Shown in pieces: positions 7,519-15,521 of a stretch of 64,000 bases of DNA. The stretch comes from Pseudomonas sp. LD120. GTDB taxonomy: Bacteria; Pseudomonadota; Gammaproteobacteria; Pseudomonadales; Pseudomonadaceae. The notes under the pieces are model-generated. The model had not been told where the DNA came from and made no database searches. It was given only the letters and a program-made list of their open reading frames with translations. The stretch's first letter is position 1. Each line of letters begins with the position of its first letter. The stretch is taken from NCBI RefSeq assembly GCF_009861525.1, contig NZ_WVHL01000005.1, positions 3,155,716 through 3,219,715 on the forward strand, in the 5' to 3' direction. Made by a program: the position numbers and the translations under genes.

Positions 7519-7957
7519 GGCAGCAGCCCCAGTTCGTGGCGCAGCCGGTGCCCATGAAGCACAGGGTGGCGATGATCGAGCGTGGCGACAGTCGGGAAAT
7601 ACCGCAGACCCCGTGGCCGCTGGTGCAACCGGCGCCGTAGCGGGTACCGATGCCCACCAGCAGGCCGGCGCTGATCAGGCCGAGCAGACCGCCCTGGAAC
7701 TCGGCGACGGGCAGGGCGTGAAACAGGCCCCAGAGCAGCGGCGCCAGCAGCAGCCCGAGGATGAACAGGGCTTTCTCGCCCCAGCCGTCGCTGCCCGGTT
7801 GCAGCAGGCTGCCGAGCAGGCCGCTGATTCCGGCGATGCGCCCGTTGGCGACGATCAACGCGCCCCCGGCCAGGGCCGAGCCCGGGGTGAAATGTGCGGC
7901 GTCAAAGAGTATATCGATTTCCTCTGCATGGCCCATGCTGGTGCAGGGGCCGGTCAT
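7517..7957 (-). pseudogene. YeeE/YedE-family membrane protein, N-terminal-half type, probably decayed
   Basis: The sequence FDAAHFTPGSALAGGALI ... NGRIAGISGLLG ... GIGTRYGAGCTSGHGVCGIS is clearly the first unit of the YeeE/YedE pair. Three defects are visible. The good ribosome site AGAGGAA precedes ATA (7912-7910) where an ATG would be expected, so the first usable ATGs lie further upstream and give an odd N-terminus. About eight residues of the first helix between GGALI and ANGR are missing relative to relatives. The frame also slips near the end: the usual TGA overlapping the next ATG (7517) is in another frame, so this frame runs on through its neighbour to 7046. These are comparisons with the family from memory. 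Confidence 0.6.
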
Positions 7958-8046
7958 GGCTCAGGCATTTCCACCGCGCAACCGCAGCGTCGGTGCGTAC
8001 GCCGTCGCCGGCCAGCCAGCGCCTACAGGTGGTGTGTACCCGCTGC

Positions 8047-8076
8047 TGTAGAAGCCGGCTTGCCGGCGAAAGGGCT
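8047..8076. repeat. Single REP sequence
   Basis: TGTAGAAGCCGGCTTGCCGGCGAAAGGGC is a REP core immediately downstream of the TauE/SafE stop codon. It probably protects the transcript 3' end or terminates it. Confidence 0.7.
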
Positions 8077-8904
8077 TCAATGGGGCAACCAGCCCAAGGC
8101 CGCGCTTGCCAGCAGCAGGGCTGCCAGGATGCCGGTGATGGCAAATAGTTGTTGCAAGCGCGGTCCCGCCAGGTGCCTGGCCAGTTGCCGTCCTGCGACC
8201 AGGCCCACCACCGCGCCCAGGGCAAAGGGCGCGCCCACCGCCCAGTGCATCACCCCACTGAGGCTGGCGGTGATCACGCTGCCCAGGGACACCAGGGCAA
8301 TCACCGCCAATGAGGTGGCGACGATGCTCTTGCTGTCCAGGTTGGTATAGCGGCTCAGGGCCGGGATGATCACGAAACCTCCTCCCACCCCCAGCAACCC
8401 CGACAGCAGGCCCGAGAGCATGCCGGTGAAGGTCAGGGCGCGGGCGCAGGGCAGGGTCCAGCGCAAGCGGCCCTGAGCCGGGTTGAGCACGCAGGGTAGG
8501 AAGGCCGGACGAGGCGCCGCCTGGCCGTGTTTCAGTTCCTGGCTGGCTTTACGCAGAATCCGTGCGCAGGCGTACAGCAGCACCAGGGAGAACAGCAACG
8601 CCAGCGGCATGTTCGGCAGCCGGTGGGCCAGCCACAACCCAAGGGGCGCCATGAGCACGCCGACCCCGGCGACCAGGCCCGCCGCGCGGTAGCGCACGAT
8701 GCCCTGGCGCAAGCCGAGTATCGCGCCGACGCTGGCTGCCAGGCCCACCGCCAACAGGCCGATCGGGCCTGCCTCGACCATGCTCAAGCCCAGGCCAAAG
8801 ACCAGCAGCGGCACCGCGAGGATGCCGCCACCGGCCCCGGTCAGCGCCAGGATCGCGCCGATGATTGTTCCCAGCCCGGCACCTAGCAGACTGTGTTCAT
8901 TCAT
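8077..8904 (-). CDS. TauE/SafE-family sulfite/sulfur-anion exporter
   Basis: The 275-aa protein has about eight membrane helices and the two repeated glycine-rich family motifs: ALTGAGGGILAVPLLVFGLG in the first half and GLLGVGGGFVIIPALSRYTN in the second. TauE/SafE permeases export sulfite or related anions. The ATG at 8904 overlaps the stop of the sulfide:quinone reductase gene (ATGA), so translation is coupled. After persulfide dioxygenase makes sulfite, this protein is the likely efflux route. Confidence 0.9.
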   Translation of the reverse strand: MNEHSLLGAGLGTIIGAILALTGAGGGILAVPLLVFGLGLSMVEAGPIGLLAVGLAASVGAILGLRQGIVRYRAAGLVAGVGVLMAPLGLWLAHRLPNMPLALLFSLVLLYACARILRKASQELKHGQAAPRPAFLPCVLNPAQGRLRWTLPCARALTFTGMLSGLLSGLLGVGGGFVIIPALSRYTNLDSKSIVATSLAVIALVSLGSVITASLSGVMHWAVGAPFALGAVVGLVAGRQLARHLAGPRLQQLFAITGILAALLLASAALGWLPH

Positions 8905-10178
8905 GTTTTTGGGGTGTCCATGGTCAAGGTCGGTTGGGCCAGCCATTCATGGCCCTTGAGCATGCCGCGCCAATACAGCGGCGGCAGCAGACGCTCTTTC
9001 AGCCACCAGGCGCGGCGGGTCGGCTGGCGCCCGTCCAGTAGCCAGTTGGGAAAGCTGGGTGCCAGTTTGCCGCCGTAGGTGAACTCGGCGAGGACGATCT
9101 TGCCCCGTTCCACTGTCAGCGGGCAGGACCCATACCCGTCGTATTCGGCCAGTCGGGTCAGGCGCTTGAGGGCTACCAGCACATTATTGGCCACCACCGG
9201 TGCCTGTTTACGCGCCGCGGCGGCAGTCTTGGCATTGCTGGTGTTGGTGGCGTCTCCCAGGCCGTGGATGTTGACGAAGCGCGTGTGGCGCAGGCTGCCG
9301 GGGTCGACGTCAATCCAGCCGGCGGCGTCCGCCAGCGGGCTGTGGCGGATGAAGTCCGGTGCACATTGCGGCGGCACCACGTGCAGCAGGTCGAAGGCGC
9401 GTTCCAGGGTTTGCTGGCTGCCGTCGGCCAGGATGCGGACGAAGGTTGCCCGTTTGCCGGGACCGTCCACTGCCACCAGGTTGTGGCCGAAGTTCAAGTC
9501 GATGGCGTACTTCCTGATGTATTCCATCAGCGCGGGCACGTAGTCCGCGACGCCGAACAACACGCCACCGGCATTCATGAAACTGGCGTTGATCGCCCCC
9601 AGACGGCCGTGGCGCAGCCAGTGATCGCAGGACAAGTACAGGGCTTTTTGCGGAGCCCCGGCGCACTTGATCGGCATCGGCGGTTGGCTGAACAGCGCCT
9701 GGCCCTGTCGCAGTTGTTGCACTTGTTGCCAGGTGTAGGGCGCCAGGTCGTAGCGGTAGTTGGAGGTCACGCCGTTGTTGCCCAGGGCTTGCGGCAGGCC
9801 GTCGATGGCCGCCCAGTCGAGCTTGAGCCCCGGGCAGACGATCAACTGGTCGTAGGCGAGGACTCGGCCGTCGTCGAGCACCAGGGCGTTGTTGTCCGGC
9901 TCGAACTGGCTGACGGCGTTGCGGATCCACGTGACGCCCTTGGGGATCAGTGACGCCATGCTGCGAACGGTGGACTCGGCGCTGAACACACCGCCGCCTA
10001 CCAGGGTCCAGCCGGGTTGGTAGTAGTGGAGCTGGGCGGGGTCGATGATCGCCACGTCCAGGTGCGAGTCGCGGGACATGAGACTGGCGGCAACGGCGAT
10101 GCCGGCGGCACCGCCGCCGACGATCAGCACCTGATGGCTGCCGTTGACGGCGCGCAGGGCTGGGTTGATGGGACGCAT
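8901..10178 (-). CDS. sqr: Sulfide:quinone oxidoreductase, type II-like
   Basis: The 425-aa flavoprotein has an N-terminal FAD fold (QVLIVGGGAAGIAVAASL, residues 16-33), YYQPGWTLVGGG typical of SQRs, and the second FAD site NIHGLGDATNTSNAKTAAAA (303-322). Cys172 in IKCAGAPQKALYLS is the conserved first redox cysteine of type II SQRs. The position normally holding the second redox cysteine (GDxC/GDC) is Ala310 here. Other cysteines are at 115, 184 and 272. It should oxidise sulfide to sulfane sulfur and reduce quinone at the membrane. The ATG at 10178 follows GGAG by 9 bases. It lies in an operon with persulfide dioxygenase upstream and TauE/SafE downstream. Confidence 0.88.
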   Translation of the reverse strand: MRPINPALRAVNGSHQVLIVGGGAAGIAVAASLMSRDSHLDVAIIDPAQLHYYQPGWTLVGGGVFSAESTVRSMASLIPKGVTWIRNAVSQFEPDNNALVLDDGRVLAYDQLIVCPGLKLDWAAIDGLPQALGNNGVTSNYRYDLAPYTWQQVQQLRQGQALFSQPPMPIKCAGAPQKALYLSCDHWLRHGRLGAINASFMNAGGVLFGVADYVPALMEYIRKYAIDLNFGHNLVAVDGPGKRATFVRILADGSQQTLERAFDLLHVVPPQCAPDFIRHSPLADAAGWIDVDPGSLRHTRFVNIHGLGDATNTSNAKTAAAARKQAPVVANNVLVALKRLTRLAEYDGYGSCPLTVERGKIVLAEFTYGGKLAPSFPNWLLDGRQPTRRAWWLKERLLPPLYWRGMLKGHEWLAQPTLTMDTPKT

Positions 10179-10204
10179 GGCAAAGTCTCCGTTTGGAGTA
10201 ATCG

Positions 10205-11089
10205 TTATAGGGTATTGAGGGGGATCTTCAGGTAACTCACGCCGTTGTCCTCGGGTTCGGGGAAGTGCCCGCTGCGCATGTTGACCTGCACCGAAGGCAG
10301 GATCAGCACCGGCATGTCCAGGGTGGCGTCGCGGGCTTCGCGCATGGCCACGAAGCTGTCTTCGTCGATGCCCTGATGAATGTGGATGTTGTGGTCGCGC
10401 TGCTCGGCGACGGTGGTCATGTACTGCAGCTCGCGGCCGTTGGGCAGGTAGTCGTGGCACATGAACAGCCGGGTTTCTGGGGGCAGGGCGAGGATCTTGC
10501 CGATGGAGCGGTACAAGGTGCGTGCATCGGCCCCGGGGAAGTCGCAGCGGGCGGTGCCGTAATCGGGCATGAACAGAGTGTCGCCGACAAAGGCCACGGT
10601 TTCGTCACCGGCCTGGACCAGGTAGGTCATGCAGGCCGGGGTGTGGCCGGGGGTGTGCATGGCCCGGGCCGCGAGCCCGCCGATGGCGAACTCGGCGCCG
10701 TCCGCCAGTAGTACATCGAACTGGCTGCCGTCGCGGGCAAAGGTCGGTGCTTCGTTGAACAGCGTGCCGAAGACTTTTTGCACGCGGGTGATCTGGTTGC
10801 CGATGGCCACCTGAGCGCCCAGTTGCTCTTTGAGGTAGGCAGCGGCGGACAGGTGATCGGCGTGTACGTGGGTTTCCAGGATCCAGTCCACCTGGGCCTC
10901 CAGCTCACGCACGCGGGCGATCAGGCGGTCGGCGGAGGCGGTGCGGGTGCGGCCGGATTTCGGGTCGTAGTCCAGCACGCTGTCGATCAGTGCGCAGTGG
11001 CGGCTGGGCAGGTCCATCACCAGATAGCTGATGGTCCAGGTATGGCTGTCGAAAAAGGCTTCTACACGCAGCGTGTCGCTGATGATCAT
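10205..11089 (-). CDS. pdo: Persulfide dioxygenase (ETHE1-like metallo-beta-lactamase fold)
   Basis: The 294-aa MBL-fold protein carries the metal site THVHADH, then MHTPGHTPACMTYLV, VGDTLFMPDYGTARCDFPGA and FMCHDYLPNGRE, all characteristic of the iron-dependent persulfide dioxygenases (ETHE1/Blh/PDO group). It oxidises glutathione persulfide to sulfite. The ATG at 11089 has TGGAG upstream; the 36 codons above it are not conserved-looking. It is the first gene of the pdo-sqr-tauE operon and faces fisR across a 252-bp regulatory region with a candidate -24/-12 promoter. Confidence 0.93.
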   Translation of the reverse strand: MIISDTLRVEAFFDSHTWTISYLVMDLPSRHCALIDSVLDYDPKSGRTRTASADRLIARVRELEAQVDWILETHVHADHLSAAAYLKEQLGAQVAIGNQITRVQKVFGTLFNEAPTFARDGSQFDVLLADGAEFAIGGLAARAMHTPGHTPACMTYLVQAGDETVAFVGDTLFMPDYGTARCDFPGADARTLYRSIGKILALPPETRLFMCHDYLPNGRELQYMTTVAEQRDHNIHIHQGIDEDSFVAMREARDATLDMPVLILPSVQVNMRSGHFPEPEDNGVSYLKIPLNTL

Positions 11090-11147
11090 GGGGCACTCCA
11101 GGCAATGAAGGTGAGGGCAGTCTGCGCTGACGCTCGTTCCTTGAAGT

Positions 11148-11163
11148 GTCAATAAACGTGCCA
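11148..11163 (-). promoter_or_regulatory. Candidate sigma-54 (-24/-12) promoter of the pdo operon
   Basis: On the minus strand TGGCACGTTTATTGAC has a perfect -24 element (TGGCAC), correct spacing and TTGAC in place of TTGCA/T at -12, one mismatch in the nearly invariant GC. The start point would fall about 48 bases before the pdo ATG. The adjacent activator is sigma-54-dependent, which makes the assignment reasonable but unproven. Confidence 0.5.
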
Positions 11164-11242
11164 AACCCCCAGGCCTTACTTGGGGCCGCAGATTCATTGA
11201 GTGAGAGGGTTTTGGCGGTAATCGATCAGTGGTTTTTGCATG

Positions 11243-11297
11243 GACTGCCAGGTAAGGGTGGCAGTCATGTGGCAGTTGATGGCAGATATTGGCAGAA
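11243..11297 (+). promoter_or_regulatory. Phased TGGCAG repeats, likely FisR enhancer/operator sites
   Basis: TGGCAG occurs four times at 11259, 11270, 11280 and 11290, a spacing of 11, 10 and 10 bp, so all copies face the same side of the helix. The first copy is also half of a perfect inverted repeat GACTGCCA-N8-TGGCAGTC (11243-11266). The block lies about 95-150 bp upstream of the candidate pdo promoter and just before fisR, as expected for sigma-54 enhancer sites that also autoregulate the activator. Confidence 0.55.
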
Positions 11298-11341
11298 GGC
11301 CGTGCGCTGCACTAAGCTAGCGCCACTGCCCCGGAGCCCTT

Positions 11342-12655
11342 ATGTCCCTGATCGCCACCGACCTTGCGCATCCGCAGGTGTCTGCCCTGGTTTCCTACCT
11401 TGAGCACGACCCGCAACCAACCATCGTGCTTGACACCGACTACAACATCATCGCGGCCAACGCGGCCTACCAGCGTCAGTTCGGTGTCGCTGGCAAGCCG
11501 CATCTGGGCGCTAAGTGCTATCGCGTGTCGCACCAGTTCGCCGTGCCCTGCGATCAGGCCGGCGAGCATTGTCCGATGCGCAAGGCCCACGACAGCCGGG
11601 CACCGGAGCGCATGCTGCACATCCACCACACGCCTCGCGGGCCGGAGCACGTGGATGTGGAGTTGCGACCGATCATCGGTGATTGCGGGACGGTAGTGGC
11701 CTACGTCGAACGCTTGAGTTCGGTGGCGGTGGCCTCGGTGCAACCCCAGCAGAAGGGCCTGGTGGGGCGCTCGCCGGCGTTCAACGAAGCCTTGAGCGCC
11801 TTGCAGCGAGCAGCCCCGGCGCCGATTCCGGTGCTGCTGCAGGGCGAGTCCGGTACCGGCAAGGAACTCTTTGCCCGCGCCCTGCATGACGGCAGCCCCC
11901 GGGCCAGTGGGCCGCTGGTGGTGGTGGACTGCACCGGGCTCACCGAAAGCCTGCTGGAAAGCGAGTTGTTCGGTTATGAAAAGGGTGCCTTTACCGGCGC
12001 CCTGCAGCGCAAGATCGGTCTGGCGGAGGCGGCTCATGGCGGGACGTTGTTTCTCGATGAGATTGGCGAAGTGCCCCTGGCCATGCAGGTCAAACTGTTG
12101 CGTCTGATCGAGTCCGGCAGCTTTCGCCCGGTGGGCAGCCTGCGTACCGTGCACTCGGATTTTCGCCTGGTGTCCGCGACCCATAAACCGCTCAAGGAGA
12201 TGGTCGCCGCAGGCACATTCCGCCAGGACTTGTACTACCGCATCAGCGCGTTTCCGATCCGCCTACCCGCCCTGCGTGAACGCAGCGAAGACCTGCCGTT
12301 GCTGATCGACAGCCTGTTGCGCCGCCTCGATTCGGCTGTGGTGCCACGGGTTGATCCTCAGGCGTTGGAGCAATTGAGCCTGTACAGCTACCCGGGCAAT
12401 ATCCGCGAATTGCGCAACATTCTTGAGCGGGCGCGGTTGTTCTGCGACGACGGGGTGATCCGTCTGCAGGACCTGCCGCCGGAGTTGCGCAGCTCGTCAG
12501 CGCCGGCGCCGGTCAAACGGCGCCGGGCCGGCAAGGACCTGGAGCAACTGGCCCATGCCCTGGAAGTCTTTGAGGGTTCGCGCAGTGAATTGGCCAAGGC
12601 CCTAGGCTTGAGCGAGCGCACCTTGTACCGGCGTCTTAAGGCGCTGGGTCTTTAG
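11342..12655 (+). CDS. fisR: FisR-type sulfide-responsive sigma-54-dependent activator
   Basis: The 437-aa protein has an N-terminal PAS-like sensor with three cysteines at residues 59, 70 and 77 (GAKCYRV, VPCDQ, EHCPM). The 11- and 7-residue spacing equals that of the sensing cysteines 53, 64 and 71 reported for Cupriavidus FisR. Then comes an AAA+ domain with Walker A GESGTGKE, the sigma-54 loop GAFTGA, TLFLDEIGEVP and YPGNIREL, and a Fis-type HTH (SRSELAKALGLSERTLYRRL) at the C-terminus. It should sense polysulfide and activate the divergent pdo-sqr operon. The start ATG has CCGGAG upstream. It ends 20 bp inside the convergent GNAT gene. Confidence 0.92.
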   Translation: MSLIATDLAHPQVSALVSYLEHDPQPTIVLDTDYNIIAANAAYQRQFGVAGKPHLGAKCYRVSHQFAVPCDQAGEHCPMRKAHDSRAPERMLHIHHTPRGPEHVDVELRPIIGDCGTVVAYVERLSSVAVASVQPQQKGLVGRSPAFNEALSALQRAAPAPIPVLLQGESGTGKELFARALHDGSPRASGPLVVVDCTGLTESLLESELFGYEKGAFTGALQRKIGLAEAAHGGTLFLDEIGEVPLAMQVKLLRLIESGSFRPVGSLRTVHSDFRLVSATHKPLKEMVAAGTFRQDLYYRISAFPIRLPALRERSEDLPLLIDSLLRRLDSAVVPRVDPQALEQLSLYSYPGNIRELRNILERARLFCDDGVIRLQDLPPELRSSSAPAPVKRRRAGKDLEQLAHALEVFEGSRSELAKALGLSERTLYRRLKALGL

Positions 12656-13190
12656 TCGCCTGAGGCTGCTTGGGCAGTGGCAGGTCGCGGGCCATCACCC
12701 ACATGCCGATCTGCTCCAGGTCGGTGTTGAACGGCACTTCGCTAATCTGCCGCAAGCCGGCACTTTCATAAAAACGCCGGGCACCGCTGTTGCTCTTGAG
12801 CACGTCCAGCCACAGGCAGGTTTCTCCGGCGTCGCTGGCCCGTTGCAGCACGTGCTGCAGCAGGCGTCGGCCATAGCCTTTGCCGGCCTGGGACTTGAGC
12901 AGGTAGATCTTTTGCAGTTCGGCCCCGGACGCCTCGCTCCCCGGCACCGGTCGCCGCCAGTTGAGCTTGGCGAAGCCGATGGGCTGCTGTGCGTCCAGGG
13001 CCAGCAGCCACAGATGACTGTGCCGGGCGTCGAGGGATTGGGCGAGGTGTTCGGGGGCGAAGTCCTGATTCAGAAACTGCTGCAGGCCGGCGCTGCTCCA
13101 GATCGAGGAGAAATGTTCGCGGTAGGTGGCGCAACCGATGGCCTGGAGCAATTGGATGTCCCGGGTGTCGGCTTCGCGGATGGTGATCAT
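12636..13190 (-). CDS. GNAT-family N-acetyltransferase
   Basis: The 184-aa protein has the GNAT acetyl-CoA motif A in LQKIYLLKSQAGKGYGRRLL (Q/R-x-x-G-x-G/A pattern) and motif B around WLDVLKSNSGARRFYESAGL. It resembles the common ribosomal-protein or small-amine acetyltransferases of Pseudomonas; the substrate is unknown. AAGGAAG precedes the ATG at 13190. It is convergent with fisR and overlaps its end by 20 bp; no functional link is implied. Confidence 0.88.
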   Translation of the reverse strand: MITIREADTRDIQLLQAIGCATYREHFSSIWSSAGLQQFLNQDFAPEHLAQSLDARHSHLWLLALDAQQPIGFAKLNWRRPVPGSEASGAELQKIYLLKSQAGKGYGRRLLQHVLQRASDAGETCLWLDVLKSNSGARRFYESAGLRQISEVPFNTDLEQIGMWVMARDLPLPKQPQATKDPAP

Positions 13191-13374
13191 GCTTCACTTC
13201 CTTGAGGATGGTCAGACCAAGCACAGCAGCTTAGTCCCTTGCACGTTGCTGCTCCAGTGCGGCGTGGCGACCGCGCCAGGGCACGATAGCGGCGGCTCAT
13301 GGTCGTAGTTTCAAGCCCTTTCTTGCTCGGCGCGCGGGATCTATCAGTGCGACGCCGGCCCATCTGGAGACGCC

Positions 13375-14874
13375 ATGAGCCAGGCCGTACTTGCCACCGA
13401 AACCAATCGCCACCCACTGCAGCAGATCATCTCCGGCTTGTCTGACGGGGTGATCCTGGTTAAAACCGACCCGGCCAAGACCTTGCTTTGGGCCAATGAT
13501 GCGGCGCTGGCCATGCACGGGGTCAGCGAGGTCGGTCAACTGGGGGGCAATGCCGAGGAATATGCCCAGCGCTACGCCTTGCGCTACCGCAACAATCACC
13601 CGCTGGCGCTGGACAGCTATCCCATCAGTCGGGTAGCCGCCGGCGAGCGCTTCAGCGATGTCGTGGTGGAGGTGCAGGCCCAGATCGATGGCGAATCCCG
13701 CTGCTGGGTGCATCGGGTTCGCAGCATGATTCTCACCGATCGCAGCGGTGCGCCGGAGTCCCTGGTGCTGATCCTCAGCGACGCCACCGACTGGGCCAGC
13801 GCCGAGCAGCGTTTCGAGAAGACCTTCAATGCCAACCCGGCGCCAGCGGTGATCTGCCGGCTCAGCGACCTGCGCTATATCAAGGTCAACCAGGGCTTTT
13901 TGGAGATGACCGGCTACGCTCGGGACCAGGTGATTGGCCGTTCGGTGTACGAGCTGGATGTGCTGGAGGATGCCGAGCACAAGGACCTCGCCGTCGAGCG
14001 CCTGGGCCGGGGCGCAACCATTCCGCAGATGCAGGCCGAACTGCGCCTGCCCGATGGTGGCAGCAAGCTGGTGATCGTTGCCGGCCAGCCCTTGGACATC
14101 AACGATGAGGACTGCATGCTGTTTTCCTTCATGGACCTGGAGCCGCGGCGCAAGGCCGAAATCGCCCTGCGCCAGAGCGAGGAGCGCTTTGCCAAGTCGT
14201 TCCGCCTGACCCCGGTGCCAACCCTGGTGTGCAGCGCCGAACAGCAGATCGTCGATGTCAACGAGGCCTTTCTCAATACCTGTGGCTACAGCAGCGAGGA
14301 ACTGCTGGGCAAGACCGTGGCGGCCATCGGGTTCATTGCCGAGGCGCCAGCGGCTGAGCAACTGTTCGCGCAGTTGGAGAAGGTCGGCAACGTCGAGGGC
14401 CAGGACCTCAAAGTGCGGAAGAAAAACGCCGAACGGATCGATTGCGTGGTTTACGCCGACACGCTGAGCATCCAGGACAGCCCCTGTTATCTGCTGGTGC
14501 TGATGGACATCAGCGAACGCAAGCGCTCGGAGTTGGAGCTGGTCGGCGCGATTGAAGAAGTGATGCGCGACGCCTCATGGTTCAGCCAGACCCTGATCGA
14601 AAAGCTGGCCAACGTGAAAAAGCCCCGCAACGCCGAGGTCTCCGGGGTGTCCTCCGCCGACCTGACCAATCGCGAGCGCCAGGTGCTGGGGTTGATTTAC
14701 CAGGGGCTGGCGGACAAGGAGATTGCCGCGCAACTGCAACTGGCGCCCAACACCGTGCGCAACCACGTCGCCACGCTGTATTCCAAGCTTGGCGTGCACC
14801 GGCGTGGCGAGGCGATCGTCTGGGCCCGCGAGCGCGGTCTGTTCGTGGGGACGCCACGGCCTGTGCGGCGCTGA
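13375..14874 (+). CDS. PAS-domain LuxR-family transcriptional regulator
   Basis: The 499-aa protein has three PAS domains in series (about residues 15-145, 146-265 and 268-385, e.g. RYIKVNQGFLEMTGYARDQV and QQIVDVNEAFLNTCGYSSEE), a short coiled linker, and a C-terminal LuxR/GerE HTH: LTNRERQVLGLIYQGLADKE then APNTVRNHVATLYSKLGVHR. It has no kinase or receiver domain, so it appears to be a one-component sensor binding a small ligand or cofactor through PAS. TGGAG lies 6 bases before the ATG. No target operon is evident beside it. Confidence 0.85.
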   Translation: MSQAVLATETNRHPLQQIISGLSDGVILVKTDPAKTLLWANDAALAMHGVSEVGQLGGNAEEYAQRYALRYRNNHPLALDSYPISRVAAGERFSDVVVEVQAQIDGESRCWVHRVRSMILTDRSGAPESLVLILSDATDWASAEQRFEKTFNANPAPAVICRLSDLRYIKVNQGFLEMTGYARDQVIGRSVYELDVLEDAEHKDLAVERLGRGATIPQMQAELRLPDGGSKLVIVAGQPLDINDEDCMLFSFMDLEPRRKAEIALRQSEERFAKSFRLTPVPTLVCSAEQQIVDVNEAFLNTCGYSSEELLGKTVAAIGFIAEAPAAEQLFAQLEKVGNVEGQDLKVRKKNAERIDCVVYADTLSIQDSPCYLLVLMDISERKRSELELVGAIEEVMRDASWFSQTLIEKLANVKKPRNAEVSGVSSADLTNRERQVLGLIYQGLADKEIAAQLQLAPNTVRNHVATLYSKLGVHRRGEAIVWARERGLFVGTPRPVRR

Positions 14875-15009
14875 TACCCGTGCAAATGCACCAGTGCGGC
14901 CAGTACAAATGCGCCTTCTGCCCACCCCCCGGCTTTTTTACCCTGTGATCCCGCGCAGGCCCTTGTATCGGGCCTGGGCGATGTGAACCACAGCAAAGGG
15001 ATAGCCAGC

Positions 15010-15090
15010 ATGGGTGATGAACGGATCAAGGGGCGCGCGGGCAACGTCGCGGGCAAGGCTCAGACGGCGGCGCCGAGACCCCGGCGGTGA
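15010..15090 (+). pseudogene. Possible CsbD-like N-terminal remnant
   Basis: The 26-codon frame MGDERIKGRAGNVAGKAQTA resembles the first 20 residues of CsbD-like stress proteins (MxxDKxKGxxxxxxGKxK). It then runs out of similarity and stops at 15088-15090, overlapping the GTG of the DUF1652 gene. AAAGGGA lies 9 bases upstream. This may be a truncated csbD whose ribosome site now serves the next gene by coupling. The case is weak and rests on a short match. Confidence 0.3.
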
Positions 15091-15338
15091 TTACCCAGGC
15101 ACGCTTGCGTGGGTACATCGAGCAGCGCCTGGCGCCCCTGGCCTGCAGTTTCAGCACCGCCGGCGACGGTACCCTGACCTTGCGCGTGTTCGAGCCCGAA
15201 AGCGGTCGGGTCGATCTGGTGGTGACAGGGCTCAGCGCCAAGGCACTGCAAAGCGAGGCCGATGTACTGAAGATCATCGACGAGTTGCTTTACGAACTGG
15301 ACAGCAACTCCCTGGGCCAGCTCGAACTGGGGCCTTGA
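15087..15338 (+). CDS. DUF1652 family protein
   Basis: The 83-aa protein starts at GTG (GTGA overlap with the preceding small frame) and reads LRGYIEQRLAPLACSFSTAG then LTLRVFEPESGRVDLVVTGL, the DUF1652 signature with the conserved RVFxPxSGRVDLVV segment. The family is small, soluble, almost confined to Pseudomonas and of unknown function. Coupled translation from the 15010 frame may be needed because no independent Shine-Dalgarno is seen. Confidence 0.75.
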   Translation: MITQARLRGYIEQRLAPLACSFSTAGDGTLTLRVFEPESGRVDLVVTGLSAKALQSEADVLKIIDELLYELDSNSLGQLELGP

Positions 15339-15354
15339 TCTCGACCCTGGCTAC

Positions 15355-15505
15355 AGCTGCATGCAAGGGACTGCTGAGCGTTTCGCCGGTTCGCCAAGGC
15401 TCGACAGCTGCTACAGACGCGTGGCTTTTGGTGGCAGCTGCCGCAGGCTGCGATCTCCTGCGCAGCAGGCACGCTGTTCCCGGCGGCGCGAAAGGGCGTT
15501 AGGCA
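15355..15505. repeat. Pseudomonas intergenic repeat (GCAGCTGCCGCAGGCTGCGATC type)
   Basis: The stretch between DUF1652 and the histidine kinase gene contains GACAGCTGCTACAG, GGCAGCTGCCGCAGGCTGCGATC and partial inverted copies (CGTTTCGCCGG ... CGGCGCGAAAGG). This is a recurrent Pseudomonas hairpin-rich intergenic element, seen between convergent genes. No gene is supported here. Confidence 0.6.
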
Positions 15506-15521
15506 AGGGCCTGCGGGCCGC

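Noticed and set aside
7046..7957. One 303-aa YeeE protein
   Set aside because: Its C-terminal part reads the neighbouring gene in the wrong frame; it is the product of a frameshift.
13375..14874. Hybrid sensor kinase
   Set aside because: Three PAS domains suggested it, but there is no HisKA, HATPase or receiver; a LuxR HTH ends the protein.
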